A DNA stretch of 44,278 bases, from positions 1 to 44,278 of the forward strand of contig NZ_JABFNS010000076.1 in assembly GCF_013116825.1 (NCBI RefSeq), read 5' to 3'. Below the pieces are notes generated by a model. It had not been told where the DNA came from and did not search any database. It was given only the letters and a program-made list of their open reading frames with translations. A program made the translations under genes and the position numbers. Source of the stretch: Myxococcus xanthus. GTDB lineage: Bacteria > Myxococcota > Myxococcia > Myxococcales > Myxococcaceae. Below, one piece after another: positions 7,548-15,718 of the stretch. Every line of letters starts with the position of its first letter. Position 1 is the stretch's first letter.

Positions 7548-8414
7548 GTGCGGTACTTCGCCATGGTCGCGGCCGGGGCCACCCTCTGGGGGTGCTGGGC
7601 GCTCTTCTTCCGTCCCGCGGGGCTCGCCGGACCGCAGAACGCATTCCTCGTGCTCCTCGCCATGTCGCTCCCGGCGCCCTTCCTGTTCCGGCGCGATGCC
7701 CTGCGCGACCGCCGGGCCACCCTCGCGCTACTCGTCGTGGCGCTGGCGGACGCGGCGAACACGGCCCTCTTCTTCGCCGCCATGGAGCGCGGGCCGATGT
7801 CCATCGCCGTGCTGACGCACTACCTGGCGCCCTTGCTGCTGGCGCTGCTGGCCCCCTGGGTGCTGGGCGAGGAGCGCTCCACCCGGGCCCTGCTAGGCGG
7901 CCCGGTGACGCTGGTGGGCCTCGCCCTGCTCATCGGCCGGCCCGACGGTGACTTCTCGGGGCTGACGGCGCTGATGGGCGCGGGAAGTGCCTGCTTCTAC
8001 GCCATCATCGTCCTGGCCGCGAAACAGGCGGCGCGGGCGTATTCACCCATGGCCGTGACATCACTGCATGCCCCCATCTCCGCAGGCGTGCTGCTGCTCT
8101 GTTTCGGAGACCGGATACTGCCGCCCACGGTGGATGGAGGCACGCTCCTCGTGCTCGTGGGCGGCATCGTTTGCGGCCTCATTGGAAACATCCTCTTCCA
8201 TACCGGTCTGCGGCAGGTTCCCACCGCGGCCGCGGCGGCGCTCACGTACCTGGAGCCACTCACCGCGTCGTTGGTGGGCTGGGCCTTCTTCTCGGAGACG
8301 CTGACGCCCGTCGCCCTGGGCGGAGGCCTGCTGGTGCTGGTGGCGGGCGCGTGGGTGGCAGCCGAGCGACGCGCCCCCCTCCAGGCCGTGCCGCTGCGCG
8401 CCGCGGCGCGCTGA
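7548..8414 (+). CDS. EamA-family (DMT) transporter
   Basis: A 288-residue inner-membrane protein with about ten hydrophobic helices arranged as two EamA repeats (roughly 1-135 and 145-280). The second repeat has the usual conserved run TAAAAALTYLEPLTASLVGWAFFSE. The family exports or imports small metabolites such as amino acids, and the substrate is unknown here. The GTG start was chosen because AGGAG lies 7 bases upstream and the first helix starts directly after it. The frame stays open further upstream but there it only mirrors the regulator gene. It follows the WYL regulator by 58 bases and may be read from the same promoter. Confidence 0.92.
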   Translation: MRYFAMVAAGATLWGCWALFFRPAGLAGPQNAFLVLLAMSLPAPFLFRRDALRDRRATLALLVVALADAANTALFFAAMERGPMSIAVLTHYLAPLLLALLAPWVLGEERSTRALLGGPVTLVGLALLIGRPDGDFSGLTALMGAGSACFYAIIVLAAKQAARAYSPMAVTSLHAPISAGVLLLCFGDRILPPTVDGGTLLVLVGGIVCGLIGNILFHTGLRQVPTAAAAALTYLEPLTASLVGWAFFSETLTPVALGGGLLVLVAGAWVAAERRAPLQAVPLRAAAR

Positions 8415-8509
8415 AACACGGGCTCCAAATCACCGCTTGCATGTCTGGGGAGTCCTTTGGTCCTCTTGGGCCCCGCACACACCCTCCCCTCCGTTCCTGG
8501 CGACGCCGT

Positions 8510-9064
8510 ATGCCTATGGAAACCGCAGCCGACAGCCGTGAGTATCGCGTCGTCTTCTTCTGTCCCGCGTCGAGCGCCCGGCTCGAGCGGATGGAAGTGC
8601 CCGTGCGACGGCTGCTCACGCGCATCCATGCGCCGCCCGCGGAGCTGGCGCCGCTCCAGGAAGCCGGCGCGATTACCGAGGCCGGCTGGCAGGTGTTCCT
8701 GGTCCGCTCGCTGACGGAGCGCTCCGCGGCGCAGGCCATGGCCGCCTACGTCAGCGAGGCCACGTGCGCGCTGGCCGCGGAGCTGGACGCGGAGGTGCTG
8801 GGGCTCTACGTGGACGTGTCCGGTGACTCGGCGCGCATCTGCCGCTGCGGCCCCGAAGACGGGCCGGAGACCTTCGCGGGCCGCCGTCAGGCCGCGCTCA
8901 ACCGCACCGCCGAATGGTTGGAAGTGACGCCCGTCAGCCTCTCCGCCCTCTTCCACCTCGACCTGCCGGACGCGGAGTACGAGCCGGACGCGGATGACCG
9001 CTTCGTCGAGGAGAAGCTGCGCGAGGCCCGGACCCTCATGGAGCGCTACCGCCAGGGCAAATGA
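8510..9064 (+). CDS. Conserved-looking protein of unknown function, coupled to the DTW-domain enzyme
   Basis: A 184-residue protein that I do not recognise. It looks soluble, with an alternating hydrophobic/charged pattern of a small alpha/beta domain (YRVVFFCPASSARLERMEVP at the start) and an acidic C-terminal part (DAEYEPDADDRFVEEKLREARTLMERY). There is no signal peptide or membrane segment. Its stop overlaps the start of the following DTW-domain gene by 4 bases (ATGA), so the two are translated together. The ATG at 8510 has no clear ribosome binding site, and a second in-frame ATG lies at 8516. A role connected with tRNA modification is possible only from context. Confidence 0.8.
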   Translation: MPMETAADSREYRVVFFCPASSARLERMEVPVRRLLTRIHAPPAELAPLQEAGAITEAGWQVFLVRSLTERSAAQAMAAYVSEATCALAAELDAEVLGLYVDVSGDSARICRCGPEDGPETFAGRRQAALNRTAEWLEVTPVSLSALFHLDLPDAEYEPDADDRFVEEKLREARTLMERYRQGK

Positions 9065-9645
9065 GGTCTCGAACGCCCGAGGACCTCGCGGGTCGCTGCC
9101 CGCGCTGCTTCCTCCCCGTTGCCCTGTGTCTGTGCGCCGAGGTGCCGTGCGTCTCCACTCGCACGGAGCTGCTCATCGTCCGGCACCACAAGGAGACGCT
9201 CAAATCCACCAACACCGCGCGCATGGCGGCGCTCGCCATTCCCCGGTGCAGCATCGTCTCCTATGGCTCGCCGGGCGTCCCCTTCGACGTCTCCGTCCTG
9301 GAGGGCGATGACACGTGGCTGCTGTTCCCGGACGCGCACCAGGAGCCCGCGCCCGGTGCGGCCTTTCCCAGCAGGCTCATCATCCTGGATGGGAGTTGGG
9401 GACAAGCACGCCGCATGGTGCAGCGGGTCCCCGCGCTGCGGCGACTGCCCGGCTTGAAGCTGCCACCGCCCGCGCCGGACTCGCGGCGCCTGCGTCGCCC
9501 GCCCCACCCGGATGGCATGTCCACGCTGGAGGCCATCGCCGGTGCGCTCGCGCACCTGGAGGGCGAACACGTCGCCCAACCGCTCTACGCGCTGCACGAG
9601 CAGATGATTGACCGCGTCCTCGCGAGCCGGGGACGGAACACCTAG
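9061..9645 (+). CDS. tapT: DTW-domain tRNA-uridine aminocarboxypropyltransferase
   Basis: A 194-residue protein of the DTW/TapT family, whose characterised members transfer the 3-amino-3-carboxypropyl group of S-adenosylmethionine to uridine in tRNA (acp3U). Visible features are the N-terminal cysteine cluster C13-x2-C16-x6-C23-x-C25, likely a zinc site, the signature DTWLLFPD (D84-T85-W86), the SAM-region motif LDGSWGQARRM (110-120), and RRPPHPDGMSTLEAIA near 155-170. Length and motif order fit the single-domain members. It overlaps the preceding unknown gene by 4 bases. The exact tRNA position modified is inferred from the family. Confidence 0.9.
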   Translation: MRSRTPEDLAGRCPRCFLPVALCLCAEVPCVSTRTELLIVRHHKETLKSTNTARMAALAIPRCSIVSYGSPGVPFDVSVLEGDDTWLLFPDAHQEPAPGAAFPSRLIILDGSWGQARRMVQRVPALRRLPGLKLPPPAPDSRRLRRPPHPDGMSTLEAIAGALAHLEGEHVAQPLYALHEQMIDRVLASRGRNT

Positions 9646-9716
9646 CGCGCTCGACGCCGTCAAGGGGCCGCCCCGGCCGGCGCTTCACGCGGGGCTGGCG
9701 CCAACAGGCACGGGCT

Positions 9717-10766
9717 TCAGCGCGCGGTCAATGCGTCCAGTTCGGCGATGAGGGCGGGCACATCGCCGCGAGGAATCGCCCGACAGGGCCAGAAGCCCGC
9801 GGCGCGGTCCGTGGCGATGATGGGGAGGCCTTGCTCCCGCGCCTGCGCCAGCTCGCCCAGATGGCTCTCACACCACGCTGGCGCGAGCACCACGTCCACC
9901 TGCTGGAGCGTGCGCTGGACCTGAGCCGTCACCTTCCGCACTCGGGGGTGGTTCAGGTGTCGTGGGTCCGTGCCCTCAGCGGGGCGCACCCAGAGGTTCC
10001 ACTGGGGTCGTTCGTCGAGCACCGCCAAGGCTTCTCGCAGTCCGCCGCGCGCGAGCGCGGGCCCAGCGAGGAGGGCCACGTGCGGGCCGTGGCGCTGGGG
10101 CAGACGGGGCGCCTGAGGCGGTTCGCGGTCCGGTGGAAAATGCAGCCTGCGGAGCTTCTCCGGGGCGTGTCCGGCCAGCCGCAGCCGCTCGAGGGCGAGC
10201 TCGCCTCGCACCCAGATTTCATCCGCGAGGACGCGCTCCGCCTCCTGCCGCGCGACGTCCTCCGCGGAGGCGCGGTGGTTGCGAAGGAAGGCCTCCTCCG
10301 GGTGTCTCGCGGCCGCGGCGTCCAGGTCCGCGTGCAGGGCCCTCAAGGAGGGCAGGTCCTCCACCAGCACGCAGCGCGCGCCCCGGCGGCGTGCCATCGC
10401 GAAGACCTCCCGGGCACCGAGCGCAGGCGCGAGCACCGTCTCCACCGACGCCGGAAGCAGGGCCGAGGCCGCCTGCGCCCACCGCCTGCGCAGGGTGAAG
10501 CGGGCCTGGAATGTCGCCGCCGTCGAGCGCGCCGCGACTCGCATCCCGGCCTCCACGGCCCCCCAGCCTGGCAGGCCCCAGACGCGGAAGCCCTCGGGCA
10601 CTGGCAACGTCCGGCGGGTCCAGGCCTGACGCAGGCGGGTGGGGAGTGGTCCCCAATCGGGCAGTCTCGGCAGCGCCCAGGGGGCCAGCACCTCTGCCTC
10701 GCGCATGAGCAGCGATGCGAGATGGGAGAGCCAGGGGGCGGGCTCCGGTGCGAGGACCAGGTTCAT
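9717..10766 (-). CDS. Glycosyltransferase-like protein
   Basis: A 349-residue soluble protein with the general look of a GT-B glycosyltransferase. A segment near 140-230 (VEDLPSLRALHADLDAAAARHPEEAFLRNHRASAED...ADEIWVRGELALERLRLAGHAPEKLRRLHFPP) resembles the part of family-4 enzymes that ends the first domain and joins the second. The C-terminal half contains PAWCESHLGELAQAREQGLPIIATDRAAGF, similar to the donor-binding E-x7-E region. The start ATG overlaps the stop of the VanW gene by 4 bases. The frame is open further upstream but only as a mirror of VanW. The fold assignment is moderate and the donor and acceptor are unknown. Confidence 0.75.
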   Translation of the reverse strand: MNLVLAPEPAPWLSHLASLLMREAEVLAPWALPRLPDWGPLPTRLRQAWTRRTLPVPEGFRVWGLPGWGAVEAGMRVAARSTAATFQARFTLRRRWAQAASALLPASVETVLAPALGAREVFAMARRRGARCVLVEDLPSLRALHADLDAAAARHPEEAFLRNHRASAEDVARQEAERVLADEIWVRGELALERLRLAGHAPEKLRRLHFPPDREPPQAPRLPQRHGPHVALLAGPALARGGLREALAVLDERPQWNLWVRPAEGTDPRHLNHPRVRKVTAQVQRTLQQVDVVLAPAWCESHLGELAQAREQGLPIIATDRAAGFWPCRAIPRGDVPALIAELDALTAR

Positions 10767-11662
10767 GGCGCCCGGGCCTCCACCCGTGGGACTTCGACGC
10801 GGGCGTGGCATGCGGTCTCCCCGCACGTCAGGCACGTCCGCTTCCGCGCCTCGGGGTTCAGCAGGCGTCGCCGGTTCTCGGCGATGGTGCGCTCCTCGAG
10901 CACAGCGCCAGACCCGATGTCTTCGACTCGGCGCATGACGCGGTTGATGCGCAGGGTTCCCTCGGGGAGCTCGAGAAGGGACTCGTCCTCGGACCACAAC
11001 CGTGAGCGTGTCCGGAGGGCCTCCGCCCCATGGATGGAGAGCCGCAGCTTCCCGTCCGAGACGCGGGCCCCCAGCCGCACCGGGCCCTCACGAGGCGCCA
11101 TCACCAGGTCCACGTAGGGCCAGGCCACCGTGGCATCCATTCCCCACAGCGCGCCTGGCGGCGGGGGGACTGCCTCCATCGTGTGTCCCCAGCGCTCCAG
11201 GATGTGCCACCCCTGGCGTGCGGCGAACTCAAAGAGCGCATTGGCCAGCAGGCAGATGCCGCCCCCGATGGACGGGGTGAGACAGCCGCCGCTCAGCGCC
11301 AGCCCATGCCGGTAGCCCTTGCGCTCCGTCAGCCGGCCCAGCGTGCGCCAGAAAGAGAGGGGCCTGTCCGGAGCGAGGAGGAGGCCATCGAAGGCGGGGG
11401 CCGCCAGACGCACGTTGTGCTGCTTGCCCGCTTCGAGCACAGGGTCCGCGTCCGAGTCCGCGCGCTCCAGATTCACGGTGTGCGAGCCGAGGAGCACGCC
11501 CTTCTCGTGAGCAGGCGCCAGGAGCGGGCGTGGCCAGCGCTCGGGGGTCGCGGACCACCGCACCAGCCGGTTCGCCTGGAGCATCCACTGCTTGCTTCGC
11601 CTCCAAAGCAGGGCGTGGGCGGATAACTCCAGGAGTCGGGGAGCGATGGGCGGCGAGGACAT
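10763..11662 (-). CDS. VanW-family protein
   Basis: About 299 residues carrying the VanW domain: KQHNVRLAAPAFDGLLLAPDRPLSFWRTLGRLTERKGYRHGLALSGGCLTPSIGGGICLLANALFEFAARQGWHILERWGHTMEAVPPPPGALWGMDATV is the typical order (SFW, GGG.C, eRwgHt, G.DAtv). The family occurs next to glycopeptide-resistance genes in Gram-positives, but its biochemical function is unknown. The C-terminus has a CxxC pair plus a third Cys (RTCLTCGETACH), a possible metal or redox site. An ATG at 11662 is used; a GTG at 11719 would add 19 residues, and neither has a strong ribosome binding site. It is translationally coupled to the glycosyltransferase-like gene, which suggests cell-envelope carbohydrate work. Confidence 0.85.
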   Translation of the reverse strand: MSSPPIAPRLLELSAHALLWRRSKQWMLQANRLVRWSATPERWPRPLLAPAHEKGVLLGSHTVNLERADSDADPVLEAGKQHNVRLAAPAFDGLLLAPDRPLSFWRTLGRLTERKGYRHGLALSGGCLTPSIGGGICLLANALFEFAARQGWHILERWGHTMEAVPPPPGALWGMDATVAWPYVDLVMAPREGPVRLGARVSDGKLRLSIHGAEALRTRSRLWSEDESLLELPEGTLRINRVMRRVEDIGSGAVLEERTIAENRRRLLNPEARKRTCLTCGETACHARVEVPRVEARAP

Positions 11663-11812
11663 GTCCAAACATTCTGCAAGGGCGGCGCCAGGGAAGGAAA
11701 CACCCGGGCCTGACACCACGCGTGCACGGGCGCGGCTGCAGGGACACCCGTCAGGAATTCCCCCGCCGCTTCGGCGTCACCCGACGGAGTCGGCTGTTAG
11801 ACTTGCCGCATC

Positions 11813-12241
11813 ATGCCCCGCGCCCAGCCCCCGGACACCGTGGTCCTCTTCGACGGCGTGTGCAACCTGTGCAACGGCACGGTCCTCTTCATCATCGACC
11901 GGGACCCGGACGCGCGCATCCGCTTCACGGCGCTGCAGTCCCAGCGGGCCGCCGCGCTGCTGGCGCCGCATGGCGTCGTGCCCAAGGAGGAACCGGACAG
12001 CTTCGTCCTCCTGCAGGACGGCAAGCTGTACGAGCGGTCCACGGCCGCGCTCCGCGTCGCGCGGATGCTGAAGGGGCCGTGGCGGTTTCTCTACGCTTTC
12101 ATCGTGGTGCCCCGGCCGCTGCGCGACCTCGTCTACCGAACCATCGCGCGCAACCGCTACCGCTGGTTCGGCCGGGAAGCGCAGTGCCGCATCCCCACGC
12201 CCGAGCTGCGAGCCCGCTTCCTTCCGGAGACCGCGCCCTGA
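11813..12241 (+). CDS. DCC-family thiol-disulfide oxidoreductase (DUF393)
   Basis: A 142-residue protein with the family signature near the N-terminus, VVLFDGVCNLCNGTVLFIIDRD, in which D-G-V-C-N-L-C gives a CxxC redox pair inside a thioredoxin-like fold. The central segment RFTALQSQRAAALL and the end segment RNRYRWFGREAQCRIPTPELRARF are also typical. Members are small cytoplasmic proteins of mostly unknown substrate. It is convergent with the DsbD-like gene, also a thiol-disulfide protein, and divergent from VanW, so it is probably transcribed alone. Confidence 0.92.
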   Translation: MPRAQPPDTVVLFDGVCNLCNGTVLFIIDRDPDARIRFTALQSQRAAALLAPHGVVPKEEPDSFVLLQDGKLYERSTAALRVARMLKGPWRFLYAFIVVPRPLRDLVYRTIARNRYRWFGREAQCRIPTPELRARFLPETAP

Positions 12242-12325
12242 AGTCTCGCAGCACCGGACTTCGCTCCCCGAAGCCGCCGGCCCCGGAGCCCACCCTCTCC
12301 GACGACGATTGACACACGCCCGCCC

Positions 12326-13768
12326 TCAGCAGGCGTTGGCGTCCGTGCAGCGCGCCTTCTTCATCTCCGTGGCGAAGGGGCTGGGCGCCAGGAAGCCGGT
12401 AACACGTGGCTGGGTGAGCACCTTGCCCTCCGGCGAGATGAACGCCACGGTGGGCAAGCCCTCCACGCCGAAGCGCTCCAGCAGCGCGTCCAGCGAGTCC
12501 TCGCTGTTCGTCGCGTCAATCTTGATGTTGAGGAAGCGCCCTTCGTCGGACTCGGAGATGACCTGCTGCGCGGGGTAGGTGTCGCGGTCCAGCTCCTTGC
12601 AGGCCGCACACCAGTCCGCGAAGAAGTCGATGAGCACCGGGCGGCCCTCCGCCTTCGCCTGTGCGAGCACCTGGTCGAAGGCCTCCGGGGAGAAGATGGC
12701 CTGCTTCGCCGGCATGACGTGGTGCCACTGCCAGGACGGCGCGCGCGGCGGCTCGGCGAGCCCCAGGCTCACCCACAACGTGCCCACCGGGCCGGCGTCC
12801 AGCGCACCGCCGCGCAGCACCAGCGCCGCGACGACGAGCGTCACCCCCAGCGCCTTGAACGAGAACTCCCGCGCGCCTTCCTTGAACGAGCGGTGCACCG
12901 CGCCCAGGGCCACGCCCACCGCCACCAGCAGCGCGGCGATGACGGCTCCCGGCACCCTGCCCACGTGGAGGCCCAGCCCCTTCACCACGTCCCGCGCCCA
13001 GGGGAAGGCGTCCTTGAGGTAGCTGAAGGCCAGGGCCACCAGCATGATGCCCAGCACGCTCTTCACCCACTCCATCCACACGCCGCCGCGCGGCAGCCGG
13101 ACGGTGAAGACGCCAATGAGGAAGAACGGCACGCCGATGCCCAACGCGTAGACGAACAGCAGCGACGCGCCCAGCGTGGTGTTGGCCGACTTCGCCACGA
13201 AGGCCAGGAGGCCCGTCAGCACCGGGCCCGTGCACGGCGCCGCCAGGAAGCCGGACACGCTGCCCATCAGGAACGCGCCCGCCACACCCGCGCCCCCCAC
13301 AGCGTTGAGCTTCGTCTGGAACGACGACGGCAGCGCCAGCTCGAACGCGCCGAACATGGACGTGGCCAGCAGCAGCAGGAACACCGCCAGCCCCGTCACC
13401 ACCGCGGGGTGCCCCAGCATCGACCCGAACGCCTGGCCCGTCTTCGCCGCCAGCACGCCCAGCGCGCTGAACACCACGCCCATGCCCACGATGTAGGAGG
13501 ACGTCAGGAGCAGCGCGCGGCCCCGGCCCTCCGTCTTGCGCGCGCCGAAGACGGACACGGTGATGGGGATGAGCGGATAGACACACGGCGTCAGCGCGGT
13601 GAGCAACCCACCCGCGAACACCACCGCCGCGCCCACCGCGAGGCTGCCGGATTCGAGGAACCGGGCCGCATCCAGGTTGGCGTTGGGGCCCGTGGGCAGC
13701 AGCCATGGCACCACGGCCACTGCCACTCCGGCCAGCACCGCCATCACTCCGAGTTTCTTCGCATCCAT
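12326..13768 (-). CDS. Short DsbD-type thiol:disulfide interchange protein
   Basis: A 480-residue inner-membrane protein that moves electrons from cytoplasmic thioredoxin to periplasmic partners. The transmembrane part (about 1-340) carries the two redox cysteines in TALTPCVYPLIP (C62) and AAPCTGPV (C179), as in the DsbD beta domain. The C-terminal thioredoxin domain (about 355-470) has DWCAACKELD (C387, C390). The N-terminal periplasmic alpha domain of E. coli DsbD is absent, which is common outside enterobacteria. The protein ends with an additional CX5C pair (C474 and the final residue C480), which is not usual. Likely roles are cytochrome c maturation or disulfide isomerisation. It is followed 57 bases upstream by the SPFH gene on the same strand. 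Confidence 0.93.
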   Translation of the reverse strand: MDAKKLGVMAVLAGVAVAVVPWLLPTGPNANLDAARFLESGSLAVGAAVVFAGGLLTALTPCVYPLIPITVSVFGARKTEGRGRALLLTSSYIVGMGVVFSALGVLAAKTGQAFGSMLGHPAVVTGLAVFLLLLATSMFGAFELALPSSFQTKLNAVGGAGVAGAFLMGSVSGFLAAPCTGPVLTGLLAFVAKSANTTLGASLLFVYALGIGVPFFLIGVFTVRLPRGGVWMEWVKSVLGIMLVALAFSYLKDAFPWARDVVKGLGLHVGRVPGAVIAALLVAVGVALGAVHRSFKEGAREFSFKALGVTLVVAALVLRGGALDAGPVGTLWVSLGLAEPPRAPSWQWHHVMPAKQAIFSPEAFDQVLAQAKAEGRPVLIDFFADWCAACKELDRDTYPAQQVISESDEGRFLNIKIDATNSEDSLDALLERFGVEGLPTVAFISPEGKVLTQPRVTGFLAPSPFATEMKKARCTDANAC

Positions 13769-13825
13769 GCGCGCGTGACTCCGTGGTCCCAGGCCCCCTT
13801 GTATACGCAGGCCCGGGGCCCCGTG

Positions 13826-15718
13826 CTACTGCGCTGGGGAAGCAAGCGGGGAAGCAGGCGACTTCAGTCCGGCGGAACGCGCCAGCCCCATGACGCCCTC
13901 CACCGCGGCGGCGATGTAACCAAACGGATTGGCCCCATCCACCGCGGTGACGTGCACCTCGCCCATCTTCTGCTGGAAGGCCGCGGCCACCTGCGGGAGT
14001 TGCTGCGCCAGGGCCATCTGGATGACCTCCGGGCTGACGCTGTTCTCGATGTCGCGCAGCGCGCGCGCCTTGCCCAGCTCCAGGTCCTGCTGCGCCCGGT
14101 CCTTGCGCACACTCAGCTCGGCGATGACCACCTCCGTCTCCACGATGGACCGCCGGGCCTGCACCACCTGGAGCTCGGCGTGGAGCCGTTCGGCCTCCTG
14201 CTGGTGCGCGGCCATCTGCACCTCGTGCCACACGGTGGCCTGTTCGTGCTCGCGGCGCAGGCGCTCCAGCTCCAACTGCGCCTTGGCGCCGGCCTCCTCC
14301 TGCTCGCGGCGCAGCTTCGCCAGTTCCACCTCCTGCTCGTGCCGCTGGCGTGACAGCTCCAGCTCCTGCTCACGCTGCTGCCGCGCCAGCTCCATCTGCG
14401 CCTTGGCGTTCTCCGCCTCCTGCGCGCGCTGGAGCCGCACCAGCTCGATTTTCGCCTGCGCGGCCTCGGACTCCTGCGCCAGCTTCAGCTTCTCCAGCTC
14501 CAGCTTCGCGCGACCGGCCTCCGTGTCCTGCTCGCGCTTGAGCTTCTCCAGGGCCACGCGCTGGCGCGCGACCTCGGCGTCCTGTTCGCGCTGGAGCTTC
14601 TCCATCTCCACCTGCGCGCGGCTGATGGCCAGCGCCCGCTCGGAGACGATCTTCGCGTCGGCCAGGCGGGACTCCGCGGCCAGCGCATCCAACTTCGCCT
14701 GTTCGTCGGCCACCTGCTTCTTCTGGCGGACCTCCTGCTCGGCGGCCATCTTCGCCAGCGCCACCTCGCGCTCCACGGTGGCCTGCTCCTGCTTCAGCGT
14801 GCGCTCCTGGGCGAGCTTCGCCTCGGCCACGCGCGCCTCCACCGCCAGCGCCTCCAGCCGGGCCTGCTCCTCCGCTGTCTGCTTCTTCTGGCGCACCTCC
14901 TCCTCGGCCGCCAGCCGCTGGAGGCTCAACTGCCGCTCGGCCTCCGTCTCCTCGCGGTGGACGAAGCGCTCCTTGGCCAGCTCCGCCTCACGCGCCTGCC
15001 GCTCCTGTTCATGGCGGAAGCGCGCCTGCATGTTGGCGAAGACGGTGGAGGACAGGACGCGCACGTCCTGGATTTCAATCGTGTCCAGGATGACGCCCCA
15101 GCCCGCGTCCGTCTGGTCCTCCAGGCGGCCCCGGCCGGAGAGCACGGGCGCGATTTCGCGCACCAGCTCCGCGGCGATGCCCTCCTTGCGCTTGGAGAGG
15201 CACTCCTCCACGGACATGTTCGCCACCAGCCGCCTCGCGGCGCCGACGAACATCTCCCGCAGCAGCTCCGCCAGCTTCTCCTGCGCGCGCTCCGGGAAGG
15301 AGAAGTTGAGCATGCGGAAGGCCACCAGCGGGTCCGCAATCCGGTACACCGCCAGCCCCGTCACCTGCACACCCACCTTCTCATGCGTCACCTGGTCCGC
15401 GGTGAACTGGAGTCGCTGGATGCTGGTGGGGACGATGGCCACCGAGTCCCCCGGCAGCTTGAAGCAGCTGGCGCCCTGGCCGCTGACCTCCCGCACCCGG
15501 CCGCGCCGCATGTGGACCAGGAACTCACTGGGCCGCGCGGTGACGAGCCCCCAGCGCTTCATCTTCTCCGGGTCCTCCGCGGGCTTGCCGGCACGCCACC
15601 CATCCACGTAGCGCGGCTGTTCCAGCTTGCCTCCGTCCATCCGGACCAGGTGCGTCCTGCCGCCGCCCTCCCCCGTCTCCTGCGCATCCTTCGTGCGGGC
15701 CGTCTGCTTCGCGCTCAT
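13826..15718 (-). CDS. SPFH/band-7 domain protein with long repetitive helix
   Basis: A 630-residue protein. An SPFH/band-7 domain spans about 60-250 (RWGLVTARPSEFLVHMRRGRVREVSGQGASCFKLPGDSVAIVPTS, then IAAELVREIAPVLSGRG...ILDTIEIQDVRVLSSTVFANMQ). From about 235 to 560 the protein is an almost unbroken Ala/Glu/Lys/Arg/Gln-rich helix. Within it are two 55-residue repeats (270-324 and 325-379) and five consecutive 18-residue repeats (372-461). The C-terminal 70 residues form a small end domain. No signal peptide or membrane helix was seen, so it is unlike typical flotillins and may build a soluble or membrane-associated ring or cage. The start has a GGGAGG site about 6 bases upstream. It is divergent from the ISC operon. 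Confidence 0.88.
   Translation of the reverse strand: MSAKQTARTKDAQETGEGGGRTHLVRMDGGKLEQPRYVDGWRAGKPAEDPEKMKRWGLVTARPSEFLVHMRRGRVREVSGQGASCFKLPGDSVAIVPTSIQRLQFTADQVTHEKVGVQVTGLAVYRIADPLVAFRMLNFSFPERAQEKLAELLREMFVGAARRLVANMSVEECLSKRKEGIAAELVREIAPVLSGRGRLEDQTDAGWGVILDTIEIQDVRVLSSTVFANMQARFRHEQERQAREAELAKERFVHREETEAERQLSLQRLAAEEEVRQKKQTAEEQARLEALAVEARVAEAKLAQERTLKQEQATVEREVALAKMAAEQEVRQKKQVADEQAKLDALAAESRLADAKIVSERALAISRAQVEMEKLQREQDAEVARQRVALEKLKREQDTEAGRAKLELEKLKLAQESEAAQAKIELVRLQRAQEAENAKAQMELARQQREQELELSRQRHEQEVELAKLRREQEEAGAKAQLELERLRREHEQATVWHEVQMAAHQQEAERLHAELQVVQARRSIVETEVVIAELSVRKDRAQQDLELGKARALRDIENSVSPEVIQMALAQQLPQVAAAFQQKMGEVHVTAVDGANPFGYIAAAVEGVMGLARSAGLKSPASPLASPAQ
14336..14605 (-). 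repeat. Five tandem 18-residue coding repeats in the SPFH protein
   Basis: Residues 372-461 read as five units of 18: they begin MEKLQREQD, LEKLKREQD, LEKLKLAQE, LVRLQRAQE and LARQQREQE. A further 16-22 residue variant follows. An 18-residue period is 3.6 residues per turn times five, i.e. the repeat of a straight alpha helix rather than a 7-residue coiled coil. Confidence 0.8.

Noticed and set aside
13929..15611. Ser/Arg/Cys-rich open frame opposite the SPFH gene
   Set aside because: Its apparent repeats are the complement of the SPFH helical repeats; no start signal.
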